In this document: positions 1-9,975 of the stretch, piece after piece
How positions within the stretch are numbered: the stretch's first letter is position 1
Layout: each line of letters starts with the position of its first letter
Source of the DNA: Betaproteobacteria bacterium
Lineage (GTDB): Bacteria > Pseudomonadota > Gammaproteobacteria > Burkholderiales > Casimicrobiaceae
Direction: 5' to 3'
DNA length: 64,000 bases
NCBI GenBank assembly: GCA_004293675.1
Contig: READ01000010.1
Coordinates: forward strand, 1-64,000
Program-made: the position numbers and the translations under genes
The notes under the pieces: generated by a model
Told to the model about the DNA's origin: nothing
The model's input: only the letters and a program-made list of their open reading frames with translations
Database searches by the model: none

Positions 1-130
1 CTCCGATCGACATCATTCCAAGTCCCTCACCCCAACCCTCTCCCCCAGGGAGAGGGAGCCAAACCGATCACCGCCCTGTTTCTCAAAAACGCCTTTTGAA
101 CCACGGGCAAATATCCTACTCAGGGCGAAC
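1..130 (-). repeat. Interspersed C-rich/G-rich hairpin repeat, copy 1 (truncated by window edge)
   Basis: The reverse complement of this stretch matches the copy at 25368-25545 almost base for base: the 'GTCAAAAGGCGTTTTTGAG' segment, then a GGCTCCCTCTCCC hairpin, then the start of a 64-bp centre (positions 1-38 here). The rest lies outside the window. The 1-381 gap also holds an AT-rich element at about 232-380. I see no convincing gene in it. Confidence 0.75.
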
Positions 131-231
131 GGTGTTTAAGCCAACAGTATTGGGTCAGGTCTTTCAATATCACATCCAACCTATGCTGAGCGAAATAAGA
201 GTGAAACTCGAATGTGCCCAACACGTTGATT

Positions 232-380
232 CATTTGATATTTTTCGTCTTTCTATTTTTAAGGCGATAGTGTTCACGCTTAATCAAGCAACGCGCCTTC
301 TCATCGAAACACCCAGTAATTAGGGCTTTGGTTGATTCAGTTGAAAGCCATATTTCTATTGGCCTTCAGGCATAAAGCTG
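232..380. repeat. AT-rich double-hairpin intergenic element, copy 1 (left arm weak)
   Basis: The right arm, about 342-380, fits the family well: GCCATATTTCTATTGGC followed by a tail ending in AAAGCTG. The left arm is weaker, ending in TTTTTAAGGCG near 270. The element sits downstream of the leftward crotonase gene. Other copies are listed under their own entries. Confidence 0.5.
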
Positions 381-381
381 G

Positions 382-1188
382 CTATTCAAACTTTGGATGA
401 CGTTTTTCAATGAAGGCACGGATGCCTTCGGCGAAGTTGTCGGTGCCGGCACACTTGGAAAAGCTCTCGCGCTCTGCCTCTAACTGCTCGGAAAAACTGC
501 TTTGCATTGATGTGTTGATGAGGCGTTTGATGCCGCGCATCGATTCTGGTGAGCTGCGAATGATTTGAGTGGCGAGCTTGTCGGTCGTGGCGTCCAAGTC
601 TGCGCCGGGCACAACGCGGTTGAGGAGTCCGAGCGAGAGCGCTTCGGCCGCGCTGATGCGCTCCGATAACAAAGTGAGCTCCATCGCTTTTTTCACGCCT
701 ACCAAACGCGGCAGGAAAAATGATTGACCACCGTCGGGTGTGAGGCCGATGACTTTATAGGCCGTCGTGAAATACGCGTCGTCGCTGGCAATCGTTAAAT
801 CGCATCCGATGGCAAAGCTCATCCCGATGCCCGCGCAGGCACCGCGAATTTTGCAGATCGTGATGATTTCAGAGCGTTGTAATAGCTCCACGCCGGCGTG
901 CAGTTGTCCGATCATGTCGAAGTAATGCTTGCGCCGCTCAGGACCCGGAACGCCTAAGGTTTCGCCAAAGCCTTTGATGTCGCCACCGGCCATGAAATGC
1001 GCTCCAGCGCCCTGCAAAATCATTACGCGCACGCCGGGCTCGCTCAGCACTTTTTGAATCGCGGGCGTGAACGCGTTGCTCATGTCGCGATTGAGCGAAT
1101 TGAGTGCTTGCGGCCGATTGAGCGTGAGGTTCACCACGCCGGGCAGTGTGGCGTGAGCTTCGACGAGGATGGAGGAGTCTGTGGTCAT
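382..1188 (-). CDS. Enoyl-CoA hydratase/isomerase family protein (crotonase fold)
   Basis: A 268-residue protein of the normal crotonase length. The first oxyanion-hole region reads GGDIKGFGE and the second GACAGIGMSFAIGCDLTIAS, followed by TPDGGQSFFLPRLVG. The family hydrates or isomerises acyl-CoA thioesters in the cytoplasm, for example in fatty-acid or aromatic-acid breakdown. The exact substrate cannot be read from sequence. The start overlaps the upstream deacetylase-like gene by four bases (ATGA), so the two are probably translationally coupled. It is the last gene of a three-gene leftward operon. Confidence 0.9.
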   Translation of the reverse strand: MTTDSSILVEAHATLPGVVNLTLNRPQALNSLNRDMSNAFTPAIQKVLSEPGVRVMILQGAGAHFMAGGDIKGFGETLGVPGPERRKHYFDMIGQLHAGVELLQRSEIITICKIRGACAGIGMSFAIGCDLTIASDDAYFTTAYKVIGLTPDGGQSFFLPRLVGVKKAMELTLLSERISAAEALSLGLLNRVVPGADLDATTDKLATQIIRSSPESMRGIKRLINTSMQSSFSEQLEAERESFSKCAGTDNFAEGIRAFIEKRHPKFE

Positions 1189-2087
1189 AGGTTTGCTGGT
1201 TGGAAAGTCTGTAGTGCGTTAAGCACGGTGTTGAAATGAATATCAACGATGTCGGCCACCTCATTGGCATAGCCGCCCGCCATTGTCACTGCGACGGGTA
1301 GAGCGTTGTCTCTAGCGGTCTCGAAAACGAAGCGATCTCGCGCTGCGAGCCCCGCCTTGCTAAGTTTTAAACGCCCTAATCGATCGCCTTCGAACGGATC
1401 TGCGCCCGCCAAGTAGATCATCGCCTGCGGCTTAAATTGCTCGATGATGCGCGGCAGATGATCGCTGAGCGCCGCTTGGTAGGTGTCGTCATCGCAGCCA
1501 TCGGCAAGCTCAACATCTAACGAGCTCCGCGCTTTGTGCACGGGATAGTTTTTTTCGCCATGCATAGAAAACGTGAATACCGAATCGTCGCCCGCGAAGA
1601 TGCTCGCAGTTCCATTGCCTTGGTGAACGTCCAAATCACAAATCAACACCCGCTGAATCTTGCAATCGCGCTGGGCGACGCGCGCCGCGACGGCTGCATC
1701 GTTGTAGCAACAAAATCCTTCGCCGTGATCGGCGAACGCGTGGTGCGTGCCGCCCGCGAGATTGATGCTGCAACCCTGCTCAAGGGCGCTTTTTAGTGCG
1801 GCCACCGTCGCACCTGTTGAGCGTCGCGCACGTTCGGCCATCTGCGGGCTCCACGGAAAACCGATTTGGCGAATTTCTTGCGCTGACAGCGTGCCTTCTG
1901 ACATTCGTTCGATGTAGCTTGCGTCGTGGGCAAGGCAAAGCTCATCGTCCGTTGCAGCCGGCGCTTCAACGAGCGCATTCGGCACGAGCGTCTGCACGGC
2001 CTCTCGAAGCAGCGAATACTTTCGCATCGGGAAGCGATGCCCCTCGGGCAGTGGCAACACGAAGTGATCGGTGTAGAAAATTTTCAA
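1185..2087 (-). CDS. Histone deacetylase family protein (HDAC/AcuC/AphA-like amidohydrolase)
   Basis: A 300-residue protein with the zinc-dependent deacetylase signatures: GGTHHAFADHGEGFCCYND (active-site histidines), DLDVHQGNGT (zinc Asp and His) and AGADPFEGDRLG (second zinc Asp). Bacterial members remove acetyl groups from proteins, polyamines or small amides. The target here is unknown. It is flanked by a crotonase downstream and a FemAB-like acyltransferase upstream, both overlapping by four bases. This implies one transcript, and perhaps a linked acyl-group chemistry, which is inference. Confidence 0.9.
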   Translation of the reverse strand: MKIFYTDHFVLPLPEGHRFPMRKYSLLREAVQTLVPNALVEAPAATDDELCLAHDASYIERMSEGTLSAQEIRQIGFPWSPQMAERARRSTGATVAALKSALEQGCSINLAGGTHHAFADHGEGFCCYNDAAVAARVAQRDCKIQRVLICDLDVHQGNGTASIFAGDDSVFTFSMHGEKNYPVHKARSSLDVELADGCDDDTYQAALSDHLPRIIEQFKPQAMIYLAGADPFEGDRLGRLKLSKAGLAARDRFVFETARDNALPVAVTMAGGYANEVADIVDIHFNTVLNALQTFQPANL

Positions 2088-3217
2088 AGCGTCGCCTTAA
2101 ACGGCGAACTCTCGCTGAGTTCATCCAGCGTGTGCTCAACCCCCGCCGTTTCGCGTTTCAAAAAATTCTCAACGGCATTTGCGAAACTCTGATTGGCTAT
2201 CCAGTGTGCGGAGTAGGTGGCAGTGGGTAACAAGCCGCGGGCAAGCTTGTGGGCACCCTGTGCGCCGCCCTCGAATCGTGCAATACGATGTTCGATGCAC
2301 CACGCAAGCGGCTGGTAGTAGCAAGCCTCGAAGTGCAGTGATTTCACGGGCTCCATCGTGCCCCAATAGCGTCCGTACAGCGAGTCACCATCCACGATGC
2401 ACATTGAACTGCACAGCCGTTGGCCGTTTCGCTCACCAATGAAAAGTACGATCGCGTCGGTGCAATTTCGAACGATGGTCTTAAAAAAAGCCAGCGACAA
2501 ATACGGTGTTGATCCGTGCGCAGCGTAGGTATGTTCGTAGCAGTGATAGAAAAACGCTAGATCATCGTCGTCAATGGTGTCGCCGCGCTGGGTGCGCCAC
2601 ATCACGCCCGCTTCGGCAACATAGCGGCGATCTTGTTTAATGCGTTTACGTTTGTCGTGCGTCATCGCAGCGAGCATCGCGTCAAACGACGTGAAGTCTT
2701 GGTTGATCCAATGAAACTGCACGCCTTGACGAATGAGAAGCCGCGCGTCCCTCCAAAGCGCGGTCTCGGTCGCGTCTGGAAACAATGCATGCAAACTCGA
2801 TACACCCATGTTTGTGGCGAGCGTTCGCGCCGCATCGATCAGCGCAATGCGAACTTCGACCTGCGGCGACAGTGCGCGCGGCCCAGTGCACGGCGTAAAG
2901 GGAACTGCGCAAAGCAGTTTCGGGTAGTAGTCGCCACCCGCTTGCTCAAACGCATTGGCCCACGACCAATCGAACACGTACTCGCCGTACGAGTGCGCTT
3001 TGAGGTAGAGCGGTAAAGCACCGACTAAATGATCTTCATCGTCTCGGGCCAATAGAAATTGCGGTTGCCAGCCTGTTTTTGCAATCGCGCAACCGGTCTC
3101 ATGCAGCGCATTTAGGTAAGCATGTGACACGAAAACGGCACCGGGCAATCCGCTGCTCAGTGCATCCCACTGCGCGGCCGGGATGTCTTTGATCGTTTCA
3201 ACAACTTCAATATTCAT
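2084..3217 (-). CDS. FemAB-like/GNAT-type acyltransferase (PF04339, DUF482 family)
   Basis: I chose the ATG at 3217 (protein begins MNIEVVETIKDIPAAQW), giving 377 residues, about the family length. The frame stays open to 3421, but that would run across the divergent nadE start. Family features include the YGEYVFDWSWA block, the CTGPRAL segment, the basic KRKRIKQDRR stretch and LARGLLPTATYSAHW near the C-terminus. The family resembles FemAB peptidyltransferases, but its substrate is not established. First gene of a leftward operon with an ATGA overlap into the HDAC-like gene. Confidence 0.85.
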   Translation of the reverse strand: MNIEVVETIKDIPAAQWDALSSGLPGAVFVSHAYLNALHETGCAIAKTGWQPQFLLARDDEDHLVGALPLYLKAHSYGEYVFDWSWANAFEQAGGDYYPKLLCAVPFTPCTGPRALSPQVEVRIALIDAARTLATNMGVSSLHALFPDATETALWRDARLLIRQGVQFHWINQDFTSFDAMLAAMTHDKRKRIKQDRRYVAEAGVMWRTQRGDTIDDDDLAFFYHCYEHTYAAHGSTPYLSLAFFKTIVRNCTDAIVLFIGERNGQRLCSSMCIVDGDSLYGRYWGTMEPVKSLHFEACYYQPLAWCIEHRIARFEGGAQGAHKLARGLLPTATYSAHWIANQSFANAVENFLKRETAGVEHTLDELSESSPFKATL

Positions 3218-3305
3218 TCGGTCTGAATTGTGCCGTAAACGATCAAGCCAGTGAAACGACTGCAGCGAGAGCAATGAGAGAGCCAAGCTCTCTACAATCA
3301 GCATC

Positions 3306-4913
3306 ATGAAAGCAGTGATTGCACAACTTAATTTGATGGTGGGCGACCTTAAAGGTAACGCCGCAAAAATTCTCAACGCGGCGCAGTCCGCTGCGGCGGT
3401 GAACGCGGATTTGTTACTCACGCCCGAGCTCTCGATCTGCTCCTATCAACCCGAAGACCTGCTGCTGCGGCCTTCGTTTATCGCCGCCTGCAAGGCCGAG
3501 GTTGAAGCGCTGGCGCTGGCGATTTCGCCCAAGCTCACGGCCATTGTGGGATTACCGTGGCGCGACGGCGAGCTGCTATACAACGCCGCAGCCGTGCTGC
3601 GCGGCGGAGCAATCATCGCCGTCTACAAAAAGATGGATCTCCCGAATTATTCGGTGTTTGATGACAAGCGATATTTTGCGCAAGGCGGCTCGCCGGTGGT
3701 CATCGACGTGGCCGGAGTGCAGGTTGGGATCTTGATTTGCGAAGACGTGTGGCTGCCACGCGCAGGTGCCGCAGCCAAAGCCGCGGGCGCGCAGGTGTTG
3801 GCGGTGATTAATGGTTCGCCGTTTGACACGTCGCATCTGGCCGATCGTGAAGCGGTGGTGAAAGAGCGCGGTAGCGAACTTGGCTTGCCGGTGCTTTTCT
3901 GTAACTTAGTCGGTGGCCAAGACGAAATTGTGTACGACGGACAATCGTTCGTTGCCGACGCAAAGGGCGACGTGTGCCAGCGTTTACCGGGTTTTGTTGA
4001 GGCAACGGCGGCCGTTGAATTCGTTGGCGCTGCGCCGAAACCGGTGCGCTTCAACGCGGCACAAAGCGAAGCCGCTGATGTTTACGCCGCGCTCGTTTTG
4101 GCGGTCAAGGACTACATCAATAAGAACCGGTTCCCGGGCATTGTGTTGGGGCTCTCAGGCGGTATCGATTCAGCCTTGGTGCTAGCGATCGCTGTGGATG
4201 CATTGGGGCGCGACCGAGTGCGTTGCGTGATGTTGCCATCGAAATTTAACGCGAGTATCAGCCTCGAAGACGCGCGCTGGATGGCCGGTGTGCAGGGCAT
4301 TCGCTATGACGAAATTCCCATCGAGCCGGTGTACGAAGTGTTTGAAAATGCGCTTGCCGATCAATGGAAGGGCTACCCGGTTGATGCGTCGGAAGAAAAC
4401 CTTCAGTCGCGCATTCGCGGCACGATTTTGATGGGCATTTCCAACAAGACCGGGCACCTTGTTTTAACGACGGGCAACAAGAGCGAAATGACGACTGGCT
4501 ATGCCACGCTCTACGGCGATATGGCGGGCGGCTTTGGCGTGCTTCGCGATTGCGATAAAGAGTTGGTTTACGCGCTGGCCAATTACCGAAACAGCATGGG
4601 GCGAGTGATCCCCGAGCGGGTGATTACTCGGGCGCCATCGGCGGAATTGCGCCACGATCAAACTGACCAAGATTCGTTGCCGGAATATCCCATCCTTGAC
4701 AAAATCATGGCGCTTTACGTTCAGGAAAATCTGAGTTCTGCGGAGATCATCGCGCAAGGTTTGCCGAAAGAGGCGGTCGATAAAGTCGTTCGTTTGCTTC
4801 GAATCAATGAATACAAACGGCGTCAAGCGCCCGTGGGGCCTCGCGTTACGCCAAGAGCGTATGGTCGCGACTGGCGCTATCCGATCACCAATGGCTGGCG
4901 CGAACCGGTTTAG
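3306..4913 (+). CDS. nadE: Glutamine-dependent NAD(+) synthetase
   Basis: Two-domain NadE of 535 residues. The N-terminal nitrilase-fold glutaminase has Glu41 (TPELSICSY), a lysine near 109 (VYKKMDLPNYSVFDD) and Cys145 (ILICEDVW), the catalytic triad that releases ammonia from glutamine. The C-terminal synthetase has the ATP-pyrophosphatase P-loop SGGIDSA at about 284-290 and KSEMTTGYATLYGDMAGG. It amidates deamido-NAD to NAD in the cytoplasm. It diverges from the acyltransferase operon with an 88-bp gap and is followed by glnB, a common betaproteobacterial order. Confidence 0.97.
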   Translation: MKAVIAQLNLMVGDLKGNAAKILNAAQSAAAVNADLLLTPELSICSYQPEDLLLRPSFIAACKAEVEALALAISPKLTAIVGLPWRDGELLYNAAAVLRGGAIIAVYKKMDLPNYSVFDDKRYFAQGGSPVVIDVAGVQVGILICEDVWLPRAGAAAKAAGAQVLAVINGSPFDTSHLADREAVVKERGSELGLPVLFCNLVGGQDEIVYDGQSFVADAKGDVCQRLPGFVEATAAVEFVGAAPKPVRFNAAQSEAADVYAALVLAVKDYINKNRFPGIVLGLSGGIDSALVLAIAVDALGRDRVRCVMLPSKFNASISLEDARWMAGVQGIRYDEIPIEPVYEVFENALADQWKGYPVDASEENLQSRIRGTILMGISNKTGHLVLTTGNKSEMTTGYATLYGDMAGGFGVLRDCDKELVYALANYRNSMGRVIPERVITRAPSAELRHDQTDQDSLPEYPILDKIMALYVQENLSSAEIIAQGLPKEAVDKVVRLLRINEYKRRQAPVGPRVTPRAYGRDWRYPITNGWREPV

Positions 4914-4945
4914 CTAAGCGATTCGCCAACTTGACCTTTAGTTAA

Positions 4946-5320
<375 letters not shown>

Positions 5321-5356
5321 CCGCAGTTTTTTTGACTAAATTGAGAGGATAAAACT

Positions 5357-5773
5357 ATGTCTATGATGGAAGAATTTAAGGCCTTCGCGATGAAGGGAAA
5401 TGTCGTTGACTTGGCGGTGGGCGTCATCATTGGCGGTGCTTTCGGCAAAATCGTCGATTCAGCGGTGAACGATCTGATCATGCCGCTTGTTGGAAAGCTC
5501 TTTGGAGGTTTTGATTTTTCGAGCCTCTTCGTGATTCTGGGCGACAACCCTAACAAGCTCACCGCATTGGCTGACCTGAAAAAGGCGGGCATTGGTGTGT
5601 TTGCGTACGGAAATTTCATCACCATCGTGATTAATTTCTTGATCTTGGCGTGGATCATTTTTTTGATGATCAAAGCGATGAACAAGGCGCGAAATGCTGC
5701 CGAGCCGCCACCGGCCCCAACGCCCGAAGACGTATTGTTGCTTCGCGAAATTCGCGACAACTTGAAGAAGTAA
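5357..5773 (+). CDS. mscL: Large-conductance mechanosensitive channel
   Basis: A 138-residue MscL, close to the usual 136. It has the amphipathic N-terminus ([31 protein letters not shown]) that forms TM1 and the gate constriction, a periplasmic loop, TM2 ([21 protein letters not shown]) and the charged C-terminal bundle ([15 protein letters not shown]). It opens under hypo-osmotic shock to release solutes. A GAGAGGA ribosome-binding site lies just before the ATG. A strong intrinsic terminator follows at 5796-5819. Confidence 0.97.
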   Translation: MSMMEEFKAFAMKGNVVDLAVGVIIGGAFGKIVDSAVNDLIMPLVGKLFGGFDFSSLFVILGDNPNKLTALADLKKAGIGVFAYGNFITIVINFLILAWIIFLMIKAMNKARNAAEPPPAPTPEDVLLLREIRDNLKK

Positions 5774-5795
5774 TTGCGTCAAACACAGCTTGAAA

Positions 5796-5819
5796 AGACC
5801 GGCTTGGGCCGGTTTTTTC
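5796..5819 (+). terminator. Intrinsic terminator after mscL
   Basis: A six-base-pair stem ACCGGC / GCCGGT (5798-5803 and 5808-5813) with a TTGG loop is followed by a run of six T (5813-5818), 25 bases after the mscL stop. Confidence 0.88.
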
Positions 5820-6015
5820 ATTTCTGCGCTGTTTCTGCGCTGTGACGGCACCGCTTAACGCTCGCCACTCGTCGGTCGAGCCAGAGTGCGCGCACTCTCT
5901 GGTACAACAATCAAACGGCAGGCATCAGAGTCGCGAACCTGCGTTCAACGTTCCATTTTTCTAATCTGTCGGCGCGCACTTTACCGCGCGTGAAGCAGGC
6001 ATATTTGAGGTCTTT

Positions 6016-7560
6016 ATGCGATCCATTCAGCGTTCACGTCGATTCATCAAAGCGCTTGCGGCCACAGGGGCCATTGGCGTGGCCACATTGTCCGCATCGA
6101 GTTTTGCCGTGACGTATTACCTCTCTCCCACCGGAACGGATGCTGGCACCTGTACTTTAGCGCTGCCCTGTGCGACGGTGATGTACGCACACGGTCTCGC
6201 AGCGTCGGGCGACGTCGTGAACTTAGCAGCGGGCACGTATACCCAAGAGCTCGACATCACCAAATCGATTACGTTGAGTGGTGCGGGTGCTACGAGCTCG
6301 ATCATCCAAGCTCCCGCCACGTTGACTGACCGCGTGGGCATCATTCCGTCGGGAAACGCAACGACCACGGATCGAAACGCCGTGGTGCTGGTGCGCGGTG
6401 GCGCAACGGTGATCATGCAAAACTTGCAAGTGCTCGGCCCCGGATCAACCAACTGCGCGTCACTGGGCTTCGGTGTGTTTGTGGGCGGCGGTGCGAATCT
6501 GACATTTACCAATGGCCGTATCGTTGACGTTCGTGATGGTGTGTTGCCGCTGTCCGGATGTCAAAACGGTACGGGCATTCGCTACGGCGCAAGCTCCACC
6601 TCACAGGTTGCCACTGGCGTGGTGGCAAACTCCACGATTGTCGGGTTTCAAAAGAACGGCATCACCGCCGACGGCGTGGGCACCAATGTGCAGATGACGG
6701 GCAACACCATCATCGGACAATCGCCGCCCCCGATCATCGCGCAAAACGCGATTCAAGTGTCGCGCGGTGCCACGGCGACAGTCACCGGCAATACGATCAG
6801 CGATTCGCAGTGCGGCAACCCAACCAATTGCGGTCCGGGTTTTGACAAGGCCTGGTCAACTGCCATTTTGTTGTTCGAGCCCGGTGCCACTACGATCACT
6901 GGCAACACCTTGGGTTCGTCGGACGTCGGGATATTGCTCTCGGGCACCGCGACGACGCCCGCCATCACAGTGAGCAACAACACGCTCATCAACAATCGCG
7001 TTGGGGTAAGCGCACAAACCGGCACGCTCAATTTGACTGGCAACACCATCACCGGCGGTCAGCGCGGTGCGATTTCGGCGGCATTTATCGGCGATGTTGC
7101 CAATTCCGTCATCAATTTAAACGGTGGCAACATCATTTCGGGGTCGAGTATCGCCGGTGTTTCGGTCTATGACGAAGATTTGGCCGACGCCATCACAGCA
7201 ACCGTGCAAGGCGCGGGCAATCAATTCATCAATAACGCAGTGGCCGCCAGCAACGTGCCCGCGCAGGGCATCGTCAATTTGGGCTGCAATTGGTGGGGAA
7301 GCGCTTTGGGGCCCGTCAATCCCGCCAATCCTTTGGGCGCTGGCAATCCGGCTACGCCCAACACCACATTTAGCAATTGGTCGATCGACAACACGAGCTT
7401 CGCTTGTACCGGCAACGCTCAAAACAACGAGGTGCTCAATGCGCGCGTTGTGCCCACACTGAGCGCACCTGCGATGGCGTCGTTGATGGCGATGCTTGGA
7501 TTTGCGGTGTACTTCGCGCGTCGCCGCCAGACGATCAAGGCTCGCGCCATCTGCAGATAA
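6016..7560 (+). CDS. Secreted right-handed beta-helix protein with IPTL-type C-terminal sorting signal
   Basis: A 514-residue exported protein. A signal peptide (basic start, hydrophobic core ending near ASSFA) is followed by PCATVMYAHGLAASGDVVNLAAGTY, a typical opening of Pel/NosD-type beta-helix proteins. Many short turns with NTI, GNTI and SNNTL repeats follow. The C-terminus reads VPTLSAPAMASLMAMLGFAVYFARRR: a short conserved motif, one membrane segment and an arginine cluster. This matches the IPTL-CTERM class of sorting signals found mainly in betaproteobacteria. A surface role is likely. Any enzymatic activity is unproven, since no catalytic motif is evident. Confidence 0.8.
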   Translation: MRSIQRSRRFIKALAATGAIGVATLSASSFAVTYYLSPTGTDAGTCTLALPCATVMYAHGLAASGDVVNLAAGTYTQELDITKSITLSGAGATSSIIQAPATLTDRVGIIPSGNATTTDRNAVVLVRGGATVIMQNLQVLGPGSTNCASLGFGVFVGGGANLTFTNGRIVDVRDGVLPLSGCQNGTGIRYGASSTSQVATGVVANSTIVGFQKNGITADGVGTNVQMTGNTIIGQSPPPIIAQNAIQVSRGATATVTGNTISDSQCGNPTNCGPGFDKAWSTAILLFEPGATTITGNTLGSSDVGILLSGTATTPAITVSNNTLINNRVGVSAQTGTLNLTGNTITGGQRGAISAAFIGDVANSVINLNGGNIISGSSIAGVSVYDEDLADAITATVQGAGNQFINNAVAASNVPAQGIVNLGCNWWGSALGPVNPANPLGAGNPATPNTTFSNWSIDNTSFACTGNAQNNEVLNARVVPTLSAPAMASLMAMLGFAVYFARRRQTIKARAICR

Positions 7561-7561
7561 A

Positions 7562-7681
7562 CTAGCTTTTTACCGCTAAGCCTTATGAAAAAAGGGCTGT
7601 AGAACGTTTTATTTATTTATAGAAAAACGCGTTAATTGGCTTTATTGCCTTAATTTATAAGGCATGGGTCAAAAGAGCTAA
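7562..7681. repeat. AT-rich double-hairpin intergenic element, copy 2
   Basis: It fills the gap between the converging beta-helix and lipoprotein genes. The left arm is AGCTTTTTACCGCTAAGCC then TTATGAAAAAAGGGC. The right arm is GCCTTAATTTATAAGGC and a tail AAAAGAGCT. Both ends are self-complementary and also complement each other. Confidence 0.75.
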
Positions 7682-8136
7682 TTAGTCTTTGGTGGGATAA
7701 TCGGACGTGGCGGCATCACCACGTACCGCGTGTAGTAGGGCGCGGGGAAGCGCCACCACGGAAACGCGAGGCTGCCATTTCGTAGCCATTCTTCGTCTTT
7801 GGCGGCTTGTAGCTCGCGACGTTGAAGTTCATCGAGTACTGGCTCGGGAAGCCCGCGCTCCTTGAGCTTGGCGAATTCCGAACCGGCAATCGTGAAGCGC
7901 TCGCGCGAACCGCGCAGACTCGCCAAAAGCGATTCCGTGCTTTCCCCCTTTTTCGCGCGCTCGACCAGTTGATCGACGGTCAGTGGTGGCGCACTGGCCG
8001 TCATGGTGGCGCACCCTGACAGGGCGAGCGCCGCAAGTGCGGCACAGAGCGCCGCAGAGGCCGTCGAGCGACGCGCCGCGCCCGCAGGGGCGACGGGGGT
8101 TTGGCCGGTGGAATTCGGGACTGAGCTGGGAATCAT
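7678..8136 (-). CDS. Putative lipoprotein, unknown function
   Basis: A 152-residue protein. After a 25-residue N-terminal stretch comes a hydrophobic segment ending in the lipobox LSGC (Cys about 42), so it is probably a lipoprotein of the cell envelope. The mature part starts with a Thr/Ala/Pro stretch, has a charged helical middle (VDQLVERAKKGESTESLLASL) and ends in an aromatic, proline-rich tail. An AGGAG ribosome-binding site precedes the ATG. I do not recognise the family. Confidence 0.75.
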   Translation of the reverse strand: MIPSSVPNSTGQTPVAPAGAARRSTASAALCAALAALALSGCATMTASAPPLTVDQLVERAKKGESTESLLASLRGSRERFTIAGSEFAKLKERGLPEPVLDELQRRELQAAKDEEWLRNGSLAFPWWRFPAPYYTRYVVMPPRPIIPPKTN

Positions 8137-8389
8137 GGCGTAAGCTCCTGTTCAAGCGTTGAAACAATTGGCTGCACGGATTGTGACAGCAAAGCGAGCG
8201 CTGAGTTCGCACCCGCACGGTGTAATGTCAAGATTCGCAGAGCGCCGGTAGAAAAACAATCTCGGCGACACTGCTCGTCACTTTTCGCGGCGCTCGGCTT
8301 AGCTTTGCGATACTACGCGCTTCGGTCTTGTCTCGTTGACCGAGTTTTGACGCTTTCCCGATTTCTTTTGCCTTAGAACAATTCATTCA

Positions 8390-9835
8390 ATGCACACCAG
8401 CTCGTCGCCACTCATTACCGCTCAATCGCTCCTGTTGGCGCCCACCGGTTTGTCCATCGATCAATTGCAATCCACGCTTGGTGGGATTGCCGGTCGCGGC
8501 GTTGAATTCGCCGATGTGTATTTTGAGCACAACACCAGCGAGAGCTGGTCGCTGGAAGAGGGCATCGTAAAAAGCGGCAGTTTTTCCATTGATCAGGGCG
8601 TCGGCGTGCGGGCGATCACGGGCGAGCAAACTGCGTTTGCGTATTCGGGCGACTTGAGCTTGGCCTCGATCAATGCGGCTGCAAGCACCGTCGCTTCGAT
8701 CGGTGCCTCGGGTCAATCGGCCACGGTCGCGCTCAAACCGATGCGGCCATCGCCCATGCTCTACAGCGCCGACAACCCGCTCAACGCCATCAGCGACGAC
8801 GCCAAAATTTCGATGCTCAAGGAAGCCGAAGCGATCGCCCGAGCCCGCGATCCGCGAGTGACGCAGGTGATGGTGAATTTGGCGTGCGAGCATGTGGTTG
8901 TGATGGTGCTGCGAACCGATGGCGTTGTAGCCGCTGATGTGCGTCCTCTGTGTCGCATTGGCGTGAGTGTGATCGTGGAATCGGGCGGTAAGCGCGAGCA
9001 GGGGCGCTCCGGCGGTGGTGGCCGCTATGGATTCGAGCGTTTTGACACTGCGTTTTTGACCAAGCGCGCCCATGAGGCAGTCGATATGGCCATCGTGAAT
9101 CTGGATGCGCGCCCAGCCCCAGCGGGCGTCATGCCTGTCGTGCTCGGACCCGGCTGGCCGGGTGTGCTGCTGCACGAAGCGGTCGGGCACGGCTTAGAGG
9201 GCGATTTCAACCGCAAGGGTTCAAGTAATTTCACGGGACGGATCGGTGAACGCGTCGCGTCCAAAGGCGTCACCGTACTCGACGATGGCACCATGAAAGA
9301 TCGCCGCGGTTCGCTAACGGTTGACGATGAAGGCACACCGACTGAAGCCACGGTGCTGATCGAAGACGGTATTTTGAAGGGCTACATGCAAGACACCATG
9401 AACGCCCGCTTGATGGGTGTTGCACCGACTGGAAATGGTCGCCGTGAGAGCTACGCACACCTGCCCATGCCACGAATGACCAACACTTACATGCTCGGTG
9501 GTAGCGAAGATCCCAAATCGATCATTGCGAGCGTCAAAGACGGCATTTTCGCCGTCAATTTCGGCGGCGGGCAGGTTGATATCACCAGTGGCAAATTTGT
9601 CTTCACGATGGACGAAGCCTGGAAAATCGAGAACGGAAAACTCATGTATCCGATCAAAGGTGCAACGCTGATCGGCAACGGCCCCGAGGCGATGAGCCAA
9701 ATTTCGTTGATCGGAAACGACATGGCGCTCGATGATGGTATCGGCGTGTGCGGTAAAGAAGGACAAAGTGTGCCCGTTGGCATCGGACAACCAACGCTTC
9801 GCATTGATGGCTTGACGGTGGGTGGTACTGCGTGA
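8390..9835 (+). CDS. tldD: Metalloprotease TldD
   Basis: A 481-residue TldD, the usual length. The zinc-binding HExxxH motif is His262-Glu263-x3-His267 in [13 protein letters not shown], followed by the conserved [34 protein letters not shown] and [21 protein letters not shown] blocks. With TldE/PmbA it forms a heterodimeric protease that degrades unfolded peptides and matures microcins. No tldE is in this window. It is preceded by about 170 bp without a gene. Confidence 0.96.
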   Translation: MHTSSSPLITAQSLLLAPTGLSIDQLQSTLGGIAGRGVEFADVYFEHNTSESWSLEEGIVKSGSFSIDQGVGVRAITGEQTAFAYSGDLSLASINAAASTVASIGASGQSATVALKPMRPSPMLYSADNPLNAISDDAKISMLKEAEAIARARDPRVTQVMVNLACEHVVVMVLRTDGVVAADVRPLCRIGVSVIVESGGKREQGRSGGGGRYGFERFDTAFLTKRAHEAVDMAIVNLDARPAPAGVMPVVLGPGWPGVLLHEAVGHGLEGDFNRKGSSNFTGRIGERVASKGVTVLDDGTMKDRRGSLTVDDEGTPTEATVLIEDGILKGYMQDTMNARLMGVAPTGNGRRESYAHLPMPRMTNTYMLGGSEDPKSIIASVKDGIFAVNFGGGQVDITSGKFVFTMDEAWKIENGKLMYPIKGATLIGNGPEAMSQISLIGNDMALDDGIGVCGKEGQSVPVGIGQPTLRIDGLTVGGTA

Positions 9836-9975
9836 TGCGGCCGCGAAAGTCGCTCTAGCGACTGCCGGCAGTGAACCGTTCTTCGCACCGAACCGACTCA
9901 ATGGCTAATCGGTGGCGTTGACTGATCGTCAATTGCGTCTTTCACCGTATCTTTGTGTTTTTGAGGGAATCCACC

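Noticed and set aside
96-323. 75-residue frame at the left edge
   Set aside because: It begins inside an interspersed repeat and runs into an AT-rich element. No ribosome-binding site or family features were seen.
2084-3421. Longer version of the FemAB-like protein starting at 3421
   Set aside because: The extra 68 residues overlap the nadE start on the other strand and are not conserved in character. ATG 3217 fits the family start.
8387-9190. 267-residue frame antisense to tldD
   Set aside because: It mirrors tldD codons, is rich in His/Arg typical of antisense frames, and has no motif.
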